Below are positions 8,348-15,126 of a stretch of DNA of 52,606 nucleotides, piece by piece. The translations under genes and the position numbers were made by a program. How positions within the stretch are numbered: the stretch's first letter is position 1; each line of letters begins with the position of its first letter. A model generated the notes under the pieces. It made no database searches, was not told where the DNA came from, and saw only the letters and a list, made by a program, of their open reading frames with translations. Source of the DNA: Planctomycetota bacterium (GTDB lineage Bacteria > Planctomycetota > JAPUJT01); assembly GCA_027296055.1 (NCBI GenBank), contig JAPUJT010000079.1:1-52606 (forward strand), in the 5' to 3' direction.

Positions 8348-9580
8348 ATGCCGATCTACAAACGCTTCTCCACTCCCATCCTTCTCGCCTACTGCACAAA
8401 CGTCCACCCCGGGGAGTCTCCCGAGGAAGTGATAAGCTCTCTCACGCAGTACACCCTCCCCCTGAAGAAGAGACTCGTTCCTGAGCATCCGATGGCCCTC
8501 GGGCTGCGTCTGGGAGGCGCCGCGGTCCGGGCCCTCACCGAGACCCGGCGGGCGATAGAGCCGTTCCGGGCCTTCATTCGCGGAACCGGGCTCTTGCCAT
8601 TCACGCTGAACGCTTTTCCTTACGGAGATTTCCATTCGAAAAGAGTAAAGGAAACGGTGTTCGAGCCAACCTGGCTCGATGATGAACGTGTGCTCTACAC
8701 CACCCGGGCCGCCCGTGTCCTCGCAGCGCTGATCGGCGAGGGCGAGACGGGGAGCCTCAGCACGCACACCGGCGCCTATCGATCCGATGGAAACCAGGTA
8801 GAGGTGAAGGAGGGGCTCCTCCACAACCTGATCCGCGTCGTCTCCAGTCTTCACGCCCTGCAGAGGGAATCGGGCAAGACGATCGTCCTTTGCCTGGAGC
8901 CCGAGCCCTTCTCGACTCTCGAGAGCACGGAGGAGGTCGTCGACTTCTTTCAGGAGCACCTGTTTCTCGAGGGACCCGCCATCCTGGCGGAGGAGACGGG
9001 GATGGACCCACGTCGGGCGGAGGAGGTGATCTGGACCCACATGGGAGTCTGCTTCGACACCTGCCATCTCTCGGTGCAATTCGAGGATTTGCGCGACGCG
9101 GCCCGGCTATACAGGACCAAGGGGATCCGGATCGGCAAGGTGCAGATCAGCAACGCACTCGAGCTTCAGGATCCAGGCAAGAATCCCGAAGGCGTGGAGG
9201 CCCTCCGCCGATTCCAGGAGGAGAAGTACCTCCACCAGGTCATCGGGCGCGGCCTCCGCGGAAGGCGCATGCGATCGCCCGATCTGGACGACCTGTTCGG
9301 TGGCTCTCTCAAGAAGTGGCTCAAGCTGGAGAAGTGGCGTGTCCACTACCACGTCCCCCTCACATGGGATTCGGTTCCGCCCCTCTCGACGACGCGCAAG
9401 GACGTAGCAAACGTCATCCCGTACATCCTGGAGGAGAACCTTTGCCAACACTTCGAGATCGAGACCTACACGTGGGGCGTGCTCCCCGATCAGAAGGATC
9501 AGGACCTCGTCACAGCTCTCGAGGAGGAGTTTCAGTGGGTGGACGGAATCTTCAAGAAGGCCGGCTGGAACCAGATATAG
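8348..9580 (+). CDS. eboE: EboE-like metabolite traffic protein (TIM-barrel, sugar isomerase-like)
   Basis: A 410-residue protein. The N-terminal LAYCTNVHPGES matches the LTYCTNIHPGE opening characteristic of EboE proteins. The body contains xylose-isomerase-like TIM-barrel features: LCLEPEPFSTLE, GVCFDTCHLSVQFED and HVPLTWD with a late Glu (IETYTWGVLP). In cyanobacteria and other phyla EboE belongs to the eboABCDEF cluster, implicated in moving secondary-metabolite precursors to the periplasm. None of the partner genes (UbiA-like EboC, dehydroquinate-synthase-like EboD and so on) are present here; its only same-strand neighbour is the SDR. The homology is strong, the role inferred. Confidence 0.8.
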   Translation: MPIYKRFSTPILLAYCTNVHPGESPEEVISSLTQYTLPLKKRLVPEHPMALGLRLGGAAVRALTETRRAIEPFRAFIRGTGLLPFTLNAFPYGDFHSKRVKETVFEPTWLDDERVLYTTRAARVLAALIGEGETGSLSTHTGAYRSDGNQVEVKEGLLHNLIRVVSSLHALQRESGKTIVLCLEPEPFSTLESTEEVVDFFQEHLFLEGPAILAEETGMDPRRAEEVIWTHMGVCFDTCHLSVQFEDLRDAARLYRTKGIRIGKVQISNALELQDPGKNPEGVEALRRFQEEKYLHQVIGRGLRGRRMRSPDLDDLFGGSLKKWLKLEKWRVHYHVPLTWDSVPPLSTTRKDVANVIPYILEENLCQHFEIETYTWGVLPDQKDQDLVTALEEEFQWVDGIFKKAGWNQI

Positions 9581-9586
9581 ACAGGT

Positions 9587-10873
9587 CTACGGGATAGAGA
9601 TCGAATACGGTCTTCCCTGAATCACACCCCAACCGTTCGAGTCGTAACCGATCACCGTCCATGTGTAGACCGTGCCCGACTGCAAGGTGGAGGCGTCCTT
9701 CGCCGTGAAGCCGCCGACGGCTGCGTAGGGAAGTGTCACGTCCGACTGACCGGCGGGCCAGACGAGGTGAATCCATGCCGGGTCCACGCCGATCACCGGC
9801 TCCCCGATCGTGAAGGTCCAGATCTCGGGGATCGTGGCCGCGGACCAGTAGAAGGTGGGGGTCAGGACCGTCAATCGTTCCACATTGGGAGGGAGCCTCC
9901 CGGGAAATCCCAGCAGGATGTCCTCCGGCGTGTATCCACTCGCCGCATGATCCGCCACCACCTCGGGTCCATCGATACTCGGAGTTCCGATCCCATTCAC
10001 GCTGAAGACCTTGTAATAGTACGTGCCCGCCGGGAGGTTGGGGCCGCCACTCGTCGGAATGGCTGTGGCCCCCAGGTTCGTCTGGGAGTCTCCGTCGATG
10101 AAGGCGTGGATGTTGAATCCAGCGCCGAGGGCCGAGCCGCCGAGCTGGCCCTCGTCGGCGATCAGGGTTCCTGGGTTGATCGCCGTGATCGGCGAGGTGT
10201 CCCGGTACAGGTGATAGCCCGAGACGTTGGGCACCGCGTCCCACTTGAGACGGATGGCGCCCTCCGTGAACCATACCCGCGGCCCTGGCGAATAGAGCAC
10301 GGTATCCTCGGCGAGGAAGATAGTCGGCGCGGCAGGCGTGGAGAAGAAGACATCCAGCTCCTGGGGATCCAGCTGGCTGTTGTTCCCCTCATCGCTCTCC
10401 GAGACGCTCCCCCCGATCACCCCCGTAGGACCCGAAGGATCATCGTCGGCATACGCGCCGACTCGATAGATGCCAGGCAGAAAGGGAGGGATATCTCCGG
10501 TGAATGTGAGGAGGCGCTCCTCGTTGGCCGTCATCGACGAGATGATCTCTCCGGCGATCTGAAAGTCCCTGGCCGGCTCGATCGTCGCATCGCTCGAGAC
10601 GTAGAGGCCGACCCGGAAGGGGGTCGAGATGGCGGCTCTGCGATTCTGGATCGTCACCATGATCCGGAACGGTATCGAGGTTCCCGCCGGGAAGGCCGAG
10701 GCGGGCCCCCCCGACACAGAGGTCACCGTGAGATCGGGACCGGCGGCTTTGCTGCTACTCGACGACGCGTTGCATCCCGCTACCGCCAGGATCAGCAGGG
10801 TGATGATGAGGAAGACCCCGCCCCGAAATGGGAGCGAACGAAGAGTATAGCTCATTGGGCAGCTCGTGCTCAT
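9587..10873 (-). CDS. Lipoprotein with CARDB-like and fibronectin-III-like regions
   Basis: A 428-residue predicted lipoprotein. A hydrophobic stretch ends in the lipobox AVAGC (Cys34 from the first Met, Cys28 if the Met at residue 7 is used), followed by a Ser-rich linker. Residues about 45-170 (PDLTVTSVSGGPASAFPAG ... GNNSQ) look like a CARDB cell-adhesion domain. Residues about 200-290 (IRLKWDAVPNVSGYHLYRDT ... TYYYKVFSV) look like a fibronectin type III domain. It is probably an envelope binding or structural protein with no catalytic motif. It is convergent with eboE (6-base gap). No clear ribosome binding site was seen for either Met. Confidence 0.7.
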   Translation of the reverse strand: MSTSCPMSYTLRSLPFRGGVFLIITLLILAVAGCNASSSSSKAAGPDLTVTSVSGGPASAFPAGTSIPFRIMVTIQNRRAAISTPFRVGLYVSSDATIEPARDFQIAGEIISSMTANEERLLTFTGDIPPFLPGIYRVGAYADDDPSGPTGVIGGSVSESDEGNNSQLDPQELDVFFSTPAAPTIFLAEDTVLYSPGPRVWFTEGAIRLKWDAVPNVSGYHLYRDTSPITAINPGTLIADEGQLGGSALGAGFNIHAFIDGDSQTNLGATAIPTSGGPNLPAGTYYYKVFSVNGIGTPSIDGPEVVADHAASGYTPEDILLGFPGRLPPNVERLTVLTPTFYWSAATIPEIWTFTIGEPVIGVDPAWIHLVWPAGQSDVTLPYAAVGGFTAKDASTLQSGTVYTWTVIGYDSNGWGVIQGRPYSISIP

Positions 10874-11019
10874 GGTTGCCTGGTCAGCCTCTGGGAAGGG
10901 AGCGGGGGTTGCATGAACTCCACCTCGCGGAACATCAGTCTACTAGATGGACGAATCAGCCACAAGCTCCGCTGCAACAAGCCTTTGGTCCCCTCTCAAA
11001 GCCTCCCGGGGGTGCTGCC

Positions 11020-11868
11020 TTACCTGGAGAGGACACGTGAGAGGGCCCGCAGGCCGTCGGGAAGCCTGCCCACCTCGAGGGCATAGCAGTCGGCCCCGCG
11101 CACCAGGGAGACCAGGGTCTCGAAGCCCTCGGCCCCCAGCCTGTCCAGATTGAACCCCAGTCGGGAGAGCCGGACGAGGGCCCCGGCCCGCGGCAGTGGC
11201 GTGAGGCGGGTACGGGTCCCGAGCCGGACGTGCGGGAAGACGATCCATCGAACCCGCGCCGGGGTGCGTCCTGTCCTCGTCCTGGCCACTCGGATACAGG
11301 TCCCCCTGGCGCGACCGGCGGGAAGGACTTCCAGGCCCGGGCCGAGACGGGGAAAGAGGTCGATCGCGCCTGGTCGGAGCTCGATCGGGCGAGGGAAGGC
11401 GCAGATCTTGGCATCCCGGAGGCGGATGATGGCGAGGTCATCCGAGTAGTAGGAGAACCCTCTCCGGACCAACCCGAGGGTCAGGGTGCTCTTCCCCCCC
11501 TTGAGGGCCGCCGGGAGCAGCAGCGCTCGCCCGCTCCTCGAGACGGCCCCCGCGTGGAGGCAGACGTGCCGGCTCGAACGGGCCGGGACCTGCTCCCCCA
11601 GATCCATGACGATCTGGCCGGCCGCCTGGATCGGATCCCGGCACCTCGCGATGATAACTCCATCGCGAGACAGCTTGGCCCCATCGACCTCGTAGAGGAT
11701 CGACCCGGTCGCGCGAGCCGGGGCGGGAGGAAACGTCGCAAAATAGTGCCGGAGCGGGCGCCCCCATCGCGGATCGCGGGCCAGGATCCGGAAGCGGATG
11801 GATCCGGTCCCGCGTCGGATGATGACGGGGGATCGCCCGCGGGTCGGGGACCCGCGGCGGGCGGTCAT
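11020..11868 (-). CDS. HprK-related kinase-like protein (HPr-rel-A type)
   Basis: A 282-residue protein with the layout of HPr kinase-related proteins from peptide-modification loci. It has CLHAGAVS around His105, a P-loop-like segment PAALKGGKSTLT at 119-130, YYSDDLAII with Asp143-Asp144, and FPRPIELRPG. The P-loop ends in the usual GGKST but lacks the first Gly of GxxxxGK (Ala instead). Family knowledge: related proteins co-occur with PqqD-like chaperones and nucleotidyltransferases, and their phosphorylation target is not established. The ATG at 11868 overlaps the stop of the radical SAM gene as ATGA, so the two are co-translated. The reading frame is open upstream into the radical SAM gene, but that extension has no similarity. 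Confidence 0.72.
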   Translation of the reverse strand: MTARRGSPTRGRSPVIIRRGTGSIRFRILARDPRWGRPLRHYFATFPPAPARATGSILYEVDGAKLSRDGVIIARCRDPIQAAGQIVMDLGEQVPARSSRHVCLHAGAVSRSGRALLLPAALKGGKSTLTLGLVRRGFSYYSDDLAIIRLRDAKICAFPRPIELRPGAIDLFPRLGPGLEVLPAGRARGTCIRVARTRTGRTPARVRWIVFPHVRLGTRTRLTPLPRAGALVRLSRLGFNLDRLGAEGFETLVSLVRGADCYALEVGRLPDGLRALSRVLSR

Positions 11869-13499
11869 CTCTCGAGAAGCCCCATAGTCTGGAACTCTTC
11901 GATCGTCCGGTGCACGTCGGCCGGGATCTCGTCGCTCCCCGGATAGACGGTTCGAAGCTCCCCCGTGATCTCGTCCTCTGTCCGGGTACCGTCGCACAGG
12001 TCCCAGACGAACGACGCCGTGGGGTTGAGCCCGTGAATTCCGTTGCTCACCGGGTCGAACAGGACGATCTCTCCGTCGACGTCCCGCGAGAGGACATCCT
12101 CCCGGCGCGCAGGCCGGGCGGCGGGGCGGGTCGATCTCTTCTTCATTTCCACCTCTTCCTCTCCCACGCAGTCGTCTCGCATCCCGTGGAGAAGTTCTTC
12201 CACCTGTCGAGCGCTCCCTTCGCCCCATTCTCCCGTGTAGGGGTCGTAGGTGCAGCGAGGGCTCTTCTTGTAGATGCTGCCGTGGGTCGTGTGGGCGATC
12301 GCCCGGCAGTCCCTGCAGGCGAAACGGAACTCGCAGTCACGGCAGATCTCCACTTTATCGAGAGTGAAATCCCAGAAGAACTGCATCGAGGTCCCCGTCA
12401 CGACCTCCCGGAGGCTCTGTCGACTGAGATCCCCCGCCACCTTGTCCCGACTGAAGATGCAGGGAATGACTTTTCCGCGGCTTTCTACCGCGATCTTGCC
12501 GGACCAGCAGGAGTTGAAGGAGAGCTTCTCGCCGCAGCAGTTCAGCCCGAACTTCGGCGAGGTCTGCTCGTTCGCCCAGTTTTTCGGCCGAAGGTTCGGG
12601 TCGACCCCCCTGCCGGTGGGACGGATCGTATCCACCTTGACGTTCTTGACGCCGAGGGAGCGGACGTACTCCAGCGTCTGCTCCAACCCATCCTCATTCA
12701 GTCGCATCACCACCACGCCGACTCGCGTCGAGATGCCGCTCTCGACGAGCTTTCGGATCGATCGGCTCGTCTGCTCCCAGGATCCTTTCTTCACCGTCAC
12801 TCGATCGTGGATCGCGGGGTCGTGGGAGTAGAAGGAGACGGCGACGTGAACGTCGTTCTCTGCGAGAAACCGGATCTTCTCGTCATCCAGCAGCAGGGCA
12901 TTCGTGAAGATCTCGATGAACGAAAAGCCGAGGTCTTTCGCCTTGAGAATCAACGGAAAGAGATCGGGGTAGATCGTCGGGTCGCCCCCGGTGAACTGCA
13001 CCTGGCGGCAGCCGAGCTCCGCCGCCTCCTCCAGGACTCGAGTCCAATCAGCCGTCGAGAACTCATCCGGCCTCGGCGCTCGACCCGCCTCGGCATAACA
13101 GTGCACGCACTGGAGATTGCAGACCGCCGTCAGCTCGATCCAGAGAAAGTCCAGGGTGTGCTTGCGCCGAAGGATCGGGATCGCGCCCGAGGTTGTCGGC
13201 TTCGAATCGACCTCGACGACAGGAAGCTCCTCCAGGAGGGCGATCATCTCCTCCATCCACGGGCGGGCGCGGCCCATCCGCTCGGCGTTTTCCAGGATCT
13301 CGCCTACGCCGAGACCCGCCGCCGACATCTGAAGTACCTGGGTCATCAGGACGTCGAGCCGGTACAGCTCCTTGTTCGACAGGTCGTAGATCGCACCGTT
13401 CTTGGCGCCGCGAACCAGCGTGCACCCCGATCGCAAGCTGAGGTATCGATCACTCTTGCTGTCTCTTTCGAGAGCCGGACGAGTCAAGGCCTGGGTCAT
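11865..13499 (-). CDS. Radical SAM/SPASM peptide maturase fused to a PqqD-like domain
   Basis: A 544-residue protein. Residues 1-105 resemble a small recognition-type N-terminal domain. The radical SAM core starts with CNLQCVHC (Cys127, 131, 134) and continues FTGGDPTIYPD. Residues about 330-440 form a SPASM-like region for auxiliary [4Fe-4S] clusters (GKVIPCIFS, CRDCEFRFACRDCRA, later PRCTYDP). The last ~93 residues are PqqD-like (LFDPVSNGIHGLNPTASFVWDLCDG ... FQTMGLLER), the fold that binds leader peptides. An in-frame ATG at 12146, preceded by GAGGAAGAGG, could also yield a free 93-residue PqqD. The ATG at 13499 has GAGAGGA 8 bases upstream. It lies 22 bases after the peptide gene. Likely role: cysteine-linked modification of that peptide (inference). 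Confidence 0.85.
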   Translation of the reverse strand: MTQALTRPALERDSKSDRYLSLRSGCTLVRGAKNGAIYDLSNKELYRLDVLMTQVLQMSAAGLGVGEILENAERMGRARPWMEEMIALLEELPVVEVDSKPTTSGAIPILRRKHTLDFLWIELTAVCNLQCVHCYAEAGRAPRPDEFSTADWTRVLEEAAELGCRQVQFTGGDPTIYPDLFPLILKAKDLGFSFIEIFTNALLLDDEKIRFLAENDVHVAVSFYSHDPAIHDRVTVKKGSWEQTSRSIRKLVESGISTRVGVVVMRLNEDGLEQTLEYVRSLGVKNVKVDTIRPTGRGVDPNLRPKNWANEQTSPKFGLNCCGEKLSFNSCWSGKIAVESRGKVIPCIFSRDKVAGDLSRQSLREVVTGTSMQFFWDFTLDKVEICRDCEFRFACRDCRAIAHTTHGSIYKKSPRCTYDPYTGEWGEGSARQVEELLHGMRDDCVGEEEVEMKKRSTRPAARPARREDVLSRDVDGEIVLFDPVSNGIHGLNPTASFVWDLCDGTRTEDEITGELRTVYPGSDEIPADVHRTIEEFQTMGLLER

Positions 13500-13521
13500 T
13501 TGAGAATCCTCTCTCGTTGCG

Positions 13522-13761
13522 TCAATTGGCTGGCCTGCACGAGGCCGGAACGCAAGGTCCCGGGTTACAGTCACCCGGAATGCAATCGACCGGGTGGCAG
13601 TTCTCCGGCTGGCAGCTCGCCGACTGGGCGTGAGCGCGGCTGGCCACAAAGGTCATGATCACGGGCGCCGTGTAGACTATGCGCTTGAGAAACTTGCGGC
13701 GAGAGGTCCTGGACTTTTCCGAGACGGGCTCGTCAGGGGCTGGCTTCCGCCGTTCAGTCAA
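13522..13761 (-). CDS. Candidate modified-peptide precursor with Tat leader and six C-X-P-X-X repeats
   Basis: A 79-residue peptide from TTG at 13761. Residues 20-26 are SRRKFLK, an exact twin-arginine consensus. A hydrophobic stretch IVYTAPVIMTFVAS follows, and AHA at 43-45 is a signal-peptidase site. The predicted mature part is 34 residues: QSAS and then six perfect pentads C-X-P-X-X, from CQPEN to CRPAN, with Cys at 50, 55, 60, 65, 70 and 75 and Pro two residues after each. It ends right at the stop. The TTG is favoured over the ATG at 13782: GGAGGGAGGGA lies 7 bases upstream of the TTG, and the promoter would leave only an ~8-base leader for the ATG. The next gene downstream encodes a radical SAM/SPASM-PqqD protein. 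Probably a RiPP-like precursor; a small secreted metal-binding protein is the alternative. Confidence 0.75.
   Translation of the reverse strand: MTERRKPAPDEPVSEKSRTSRRKFLKRIVYTAPVIMTFVASRAHAQSASCQPENCHPVDCIPGDCNPGPCVPASCRPAN
13525..13614 (-). repeat. Six 15-base tandem units encoding C-X-P-X-X pentads
   Basis: The final 90 bases before the precursor stop consist of six in-frame 15-base units of pattern TGY-NNN-CCN-NNN-NNN. The Cys codon is TGC in five units and TGT in one; Pro is CCG or CCA. The units are diverged at the variable codons, so this is repeat expansion kept by selection on Cys and Pro rather than a recent duplication. Confidence 0.85.
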
Positions 13762-13768
13762 GAAGAGA

Positions 13769-13779
13769 TCCCTCCCTCC
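13769..13779 (-). promoter_or_regulatory. Ribosome binding site deciding the precursor start
   Basis: On the minus strand GGAGGGAGGGA ends 7 bases before the TTG at 13761. No Shine-Dalgarno sequence precedes the ATG at 13782, which lies just upstream of this purine run. This supports TTG initiation. Confidence 0.6.
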
Positions 13780-13796
13780 CATGGATGGAGAGGGCG

Positions 13797-13826
13797 ATTA
13801 TAGGTGGGCATCTCGACGGCCGTCAA
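13797..13826 (-). promoter_or_regulatory. Strong promoter of the precursor peptide gene
   Basis: On the minus strand TTGACG (13821-13826, 5/6), an 18-base spacer and a perfect TATAAT (13797-13802). The -35 box overlaps the stop codon of the nucleotidyltransferase gene. The expected transcription start is near 13790. This gives the peptide and the downstream maturase and kinase genes their own promoter, independent of the gene upstream. Confidence 0.75.
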
Positions 13827-15058
13827 GGAGCGGGAATCTTGCGCCTCACTCCGCGGGCGACATCCAGGGTCATGGAGACGCCCTTGAGGGCCCGGAGCAC
13901 CCGCGGGACGATGCCCATCTTCTCGATGGTGGCCTCATTCGCCCCGAAGATCGCCTCGGGTGGCGCAAAGAACGTCCGCCCGACGAGAGACAGCTTCGGA
14001 CGAATCCCTTCGAGGAGAGCGAGATAGATCAGATAAGCGGCGCCCCGCGCCTGCCGCGCGCGAAGGACGGAGCGTACGAACGATCGCTCCCACGGGGAGT
14101 TCCGTGGGGAGACGAGCCCATCGAGGATCCCGGCAGGGATCTCGGCTCCTACGAGTCGCCGCGAGAGCGAGAAGGCGAGGTCGAGAGGCTTCACGAGACC
14201 GAACGCGGCGGCCTCCTCCCGGAGCGCCCCCACCCCCATGCCTCGCGTCTGTGCCCACTCCCAGAACTCGGCGACGTCGGTGAGGAAGAGGATCGGATCG
14301 AACGCGTGCTTCAGGCCGTGCAGGGCCAGGTAGAGGAGATGATGCCGGGGAGAGAGGCATCGGGCGCGCCTACCCTCGTACTCCCATGTCTCGCTCTCCG
14401 CCCAGATCTTCTTCATATCGATCGGAAAGAGCCCGAGCGACTGGCATGCGGGGATCTCGACGAGGTGCCAGCGGATGTCGAGCGAGTATCCTTTCTCCCC
14501 CGGCCGGTGGTAGAAGGCGGTCGCGATGGAGGGGTCGCTCTCCGGACCGAGGATGCGTCGTACATCCCGATGGGCGACGAAGCCGAGACCCTGGAGGGCG
14601 GCGTCCATCCGGACAAGATCATCCTTCCGGATCAGGAGGTCGAGGTCCGAGGCGGTCCGGAGATCGAACCGGCGATAGACCTCGGGGATCAGAAAGGCCC
14701 CCTTCAGGAGGATCGCCTGGACCCCTCCGGAAGAGAACGCATCGAGGACCTCTTCGAGGACCCGGAAGAGGACCAGATTTCGCGCCACCGTCTGCAGGCG
14801 AGACTCCTCCAGCCGCGCGAGGACCCGGAGCGGCACGACGGCTCGCAATCTTCCGTCCGATCGGATGTGGTGAGCGAGGAGCGGCAGTACGCCGGCGTCG
14901 CGGGAGCGCGTGATCAGCTGATCCCAGCGCACACCAGCCGCCAGGATTTTATGGAGGGCCTCGCGCCGGCCGGCGGAAAGGGTGATGCGGGCGACCAGCC
15001 GGAGCGCCTCTTCCTCCGGCGCGATAGGACCCGCTGGACCGCTGGGTAATCGGCGCAT
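13823..15058 (-). CDS. Nucleotidyltransferase family protein (NTP_transf_5-like)
   Basis: A 411-residue protein of the uncharacterised nucleotidyltransferase family often found beside PqqD and HprK-like genes. The core is AILLKGAFLIPEVY, then RTASDLDLLIRKDD (the DxD metal site), then FVAHRDVR, and later YSLDIRWHLVEIP and HLLYLALHGLKHAFD. The substrate to be nucleotidylated is unknown. I use the ATG at 15058; a TTG at 15064 is two codons upstream. No clear ribosome binding site is visible because the space before it is occupied by the dyad repeat (copy 2). First gene of the peptide locus, 39 bases downstream of lipB on the same strand, so it may receive read-through from the lipoate operon. 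Confidence 0.82.
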   Translation of the reverse strand: MRRLPSGPAGPIAPEEEALRLVARITLSAGRREALHKILAAGVRWDQLITRSRDAGVLPLLAHHIRSDGRLRAVVPLRVLARLEESRLQTVARNLVLFRVLEEVLDAFSSGGVQAILLKGAFLIPEVYRRFDLRTASDLDLLIRKDDLVRMDAALQGLGFVAHRDVRRILGPESDPSIATAFYHRPGEKGYSLDIRWHLVEIPACQSLGLFPIDMKKIWAESETWEYEGRRARCLSPRHHLLYLALHGLKHAFDPILFLTDVAEFWEWAQTRGMGVGALREEAAAFGLVKPLDLAFSLSRRLVGAEIPAGILDGLVSPRNSPWERSFVRSVLRARQARGAAYLIYLALLEGIRPKLSLVGRTFFAPPEAIFGANEATIEKMGIVPRVLRALKGVSMTLDVARGVRRKIPAP

Positions 15059-15069
15059 GGACAATCAAG

Positions 15070-15126
15070 AATTAAAGGGACACTCACTTATCTCACATCA
15101 ATTAAGTGAGTGTCCCCTTATCTCAC
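15070..15126. repeat. Dyad-symmetric intergenic repeat, copy 2 (inverted relative to copy 1)
   Basis: Read on the minus strand this matches copy 1: AAGGGGACACTCACTTAATTGAT, then GTGAGATAAGTGAGTGTCCC. Only a few substitutions and one length change near the centre separate them. It covers the end of lipB and the leader of the nucleotidyltransferase gene. With copy 1 it brackets about 7.5 kb. Confidence 0.82.

Noticed and set aside
12100..12200. Frameshift or missing stop joining separate radical SAM and PqqD genes
   Set aside because: The frame is continuous through a plausible charged linker, and fusions of this type are reasonable. An internal start is noted instead.
11910..13658. Long plus-strand open frame opposite the radical SAM-PqqD gene
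   Set aside because: It mirrors the minus-strand gene, whose radical SAM, SPASM and PqqD motifs are clear. The translated plus frame has no recognisable domain; such shadows are common in GC-rich DNA.
13522..13761. Cys-rich peptide as a simple zinc-finger or rubredoxin-like protein
   Set aside because: Strict spacing of five, Pro after every Cys, a Tat leader and a maturase gene directly downstream do not fit CxxC zinc or iron sites. It remains an alternative for the final product.
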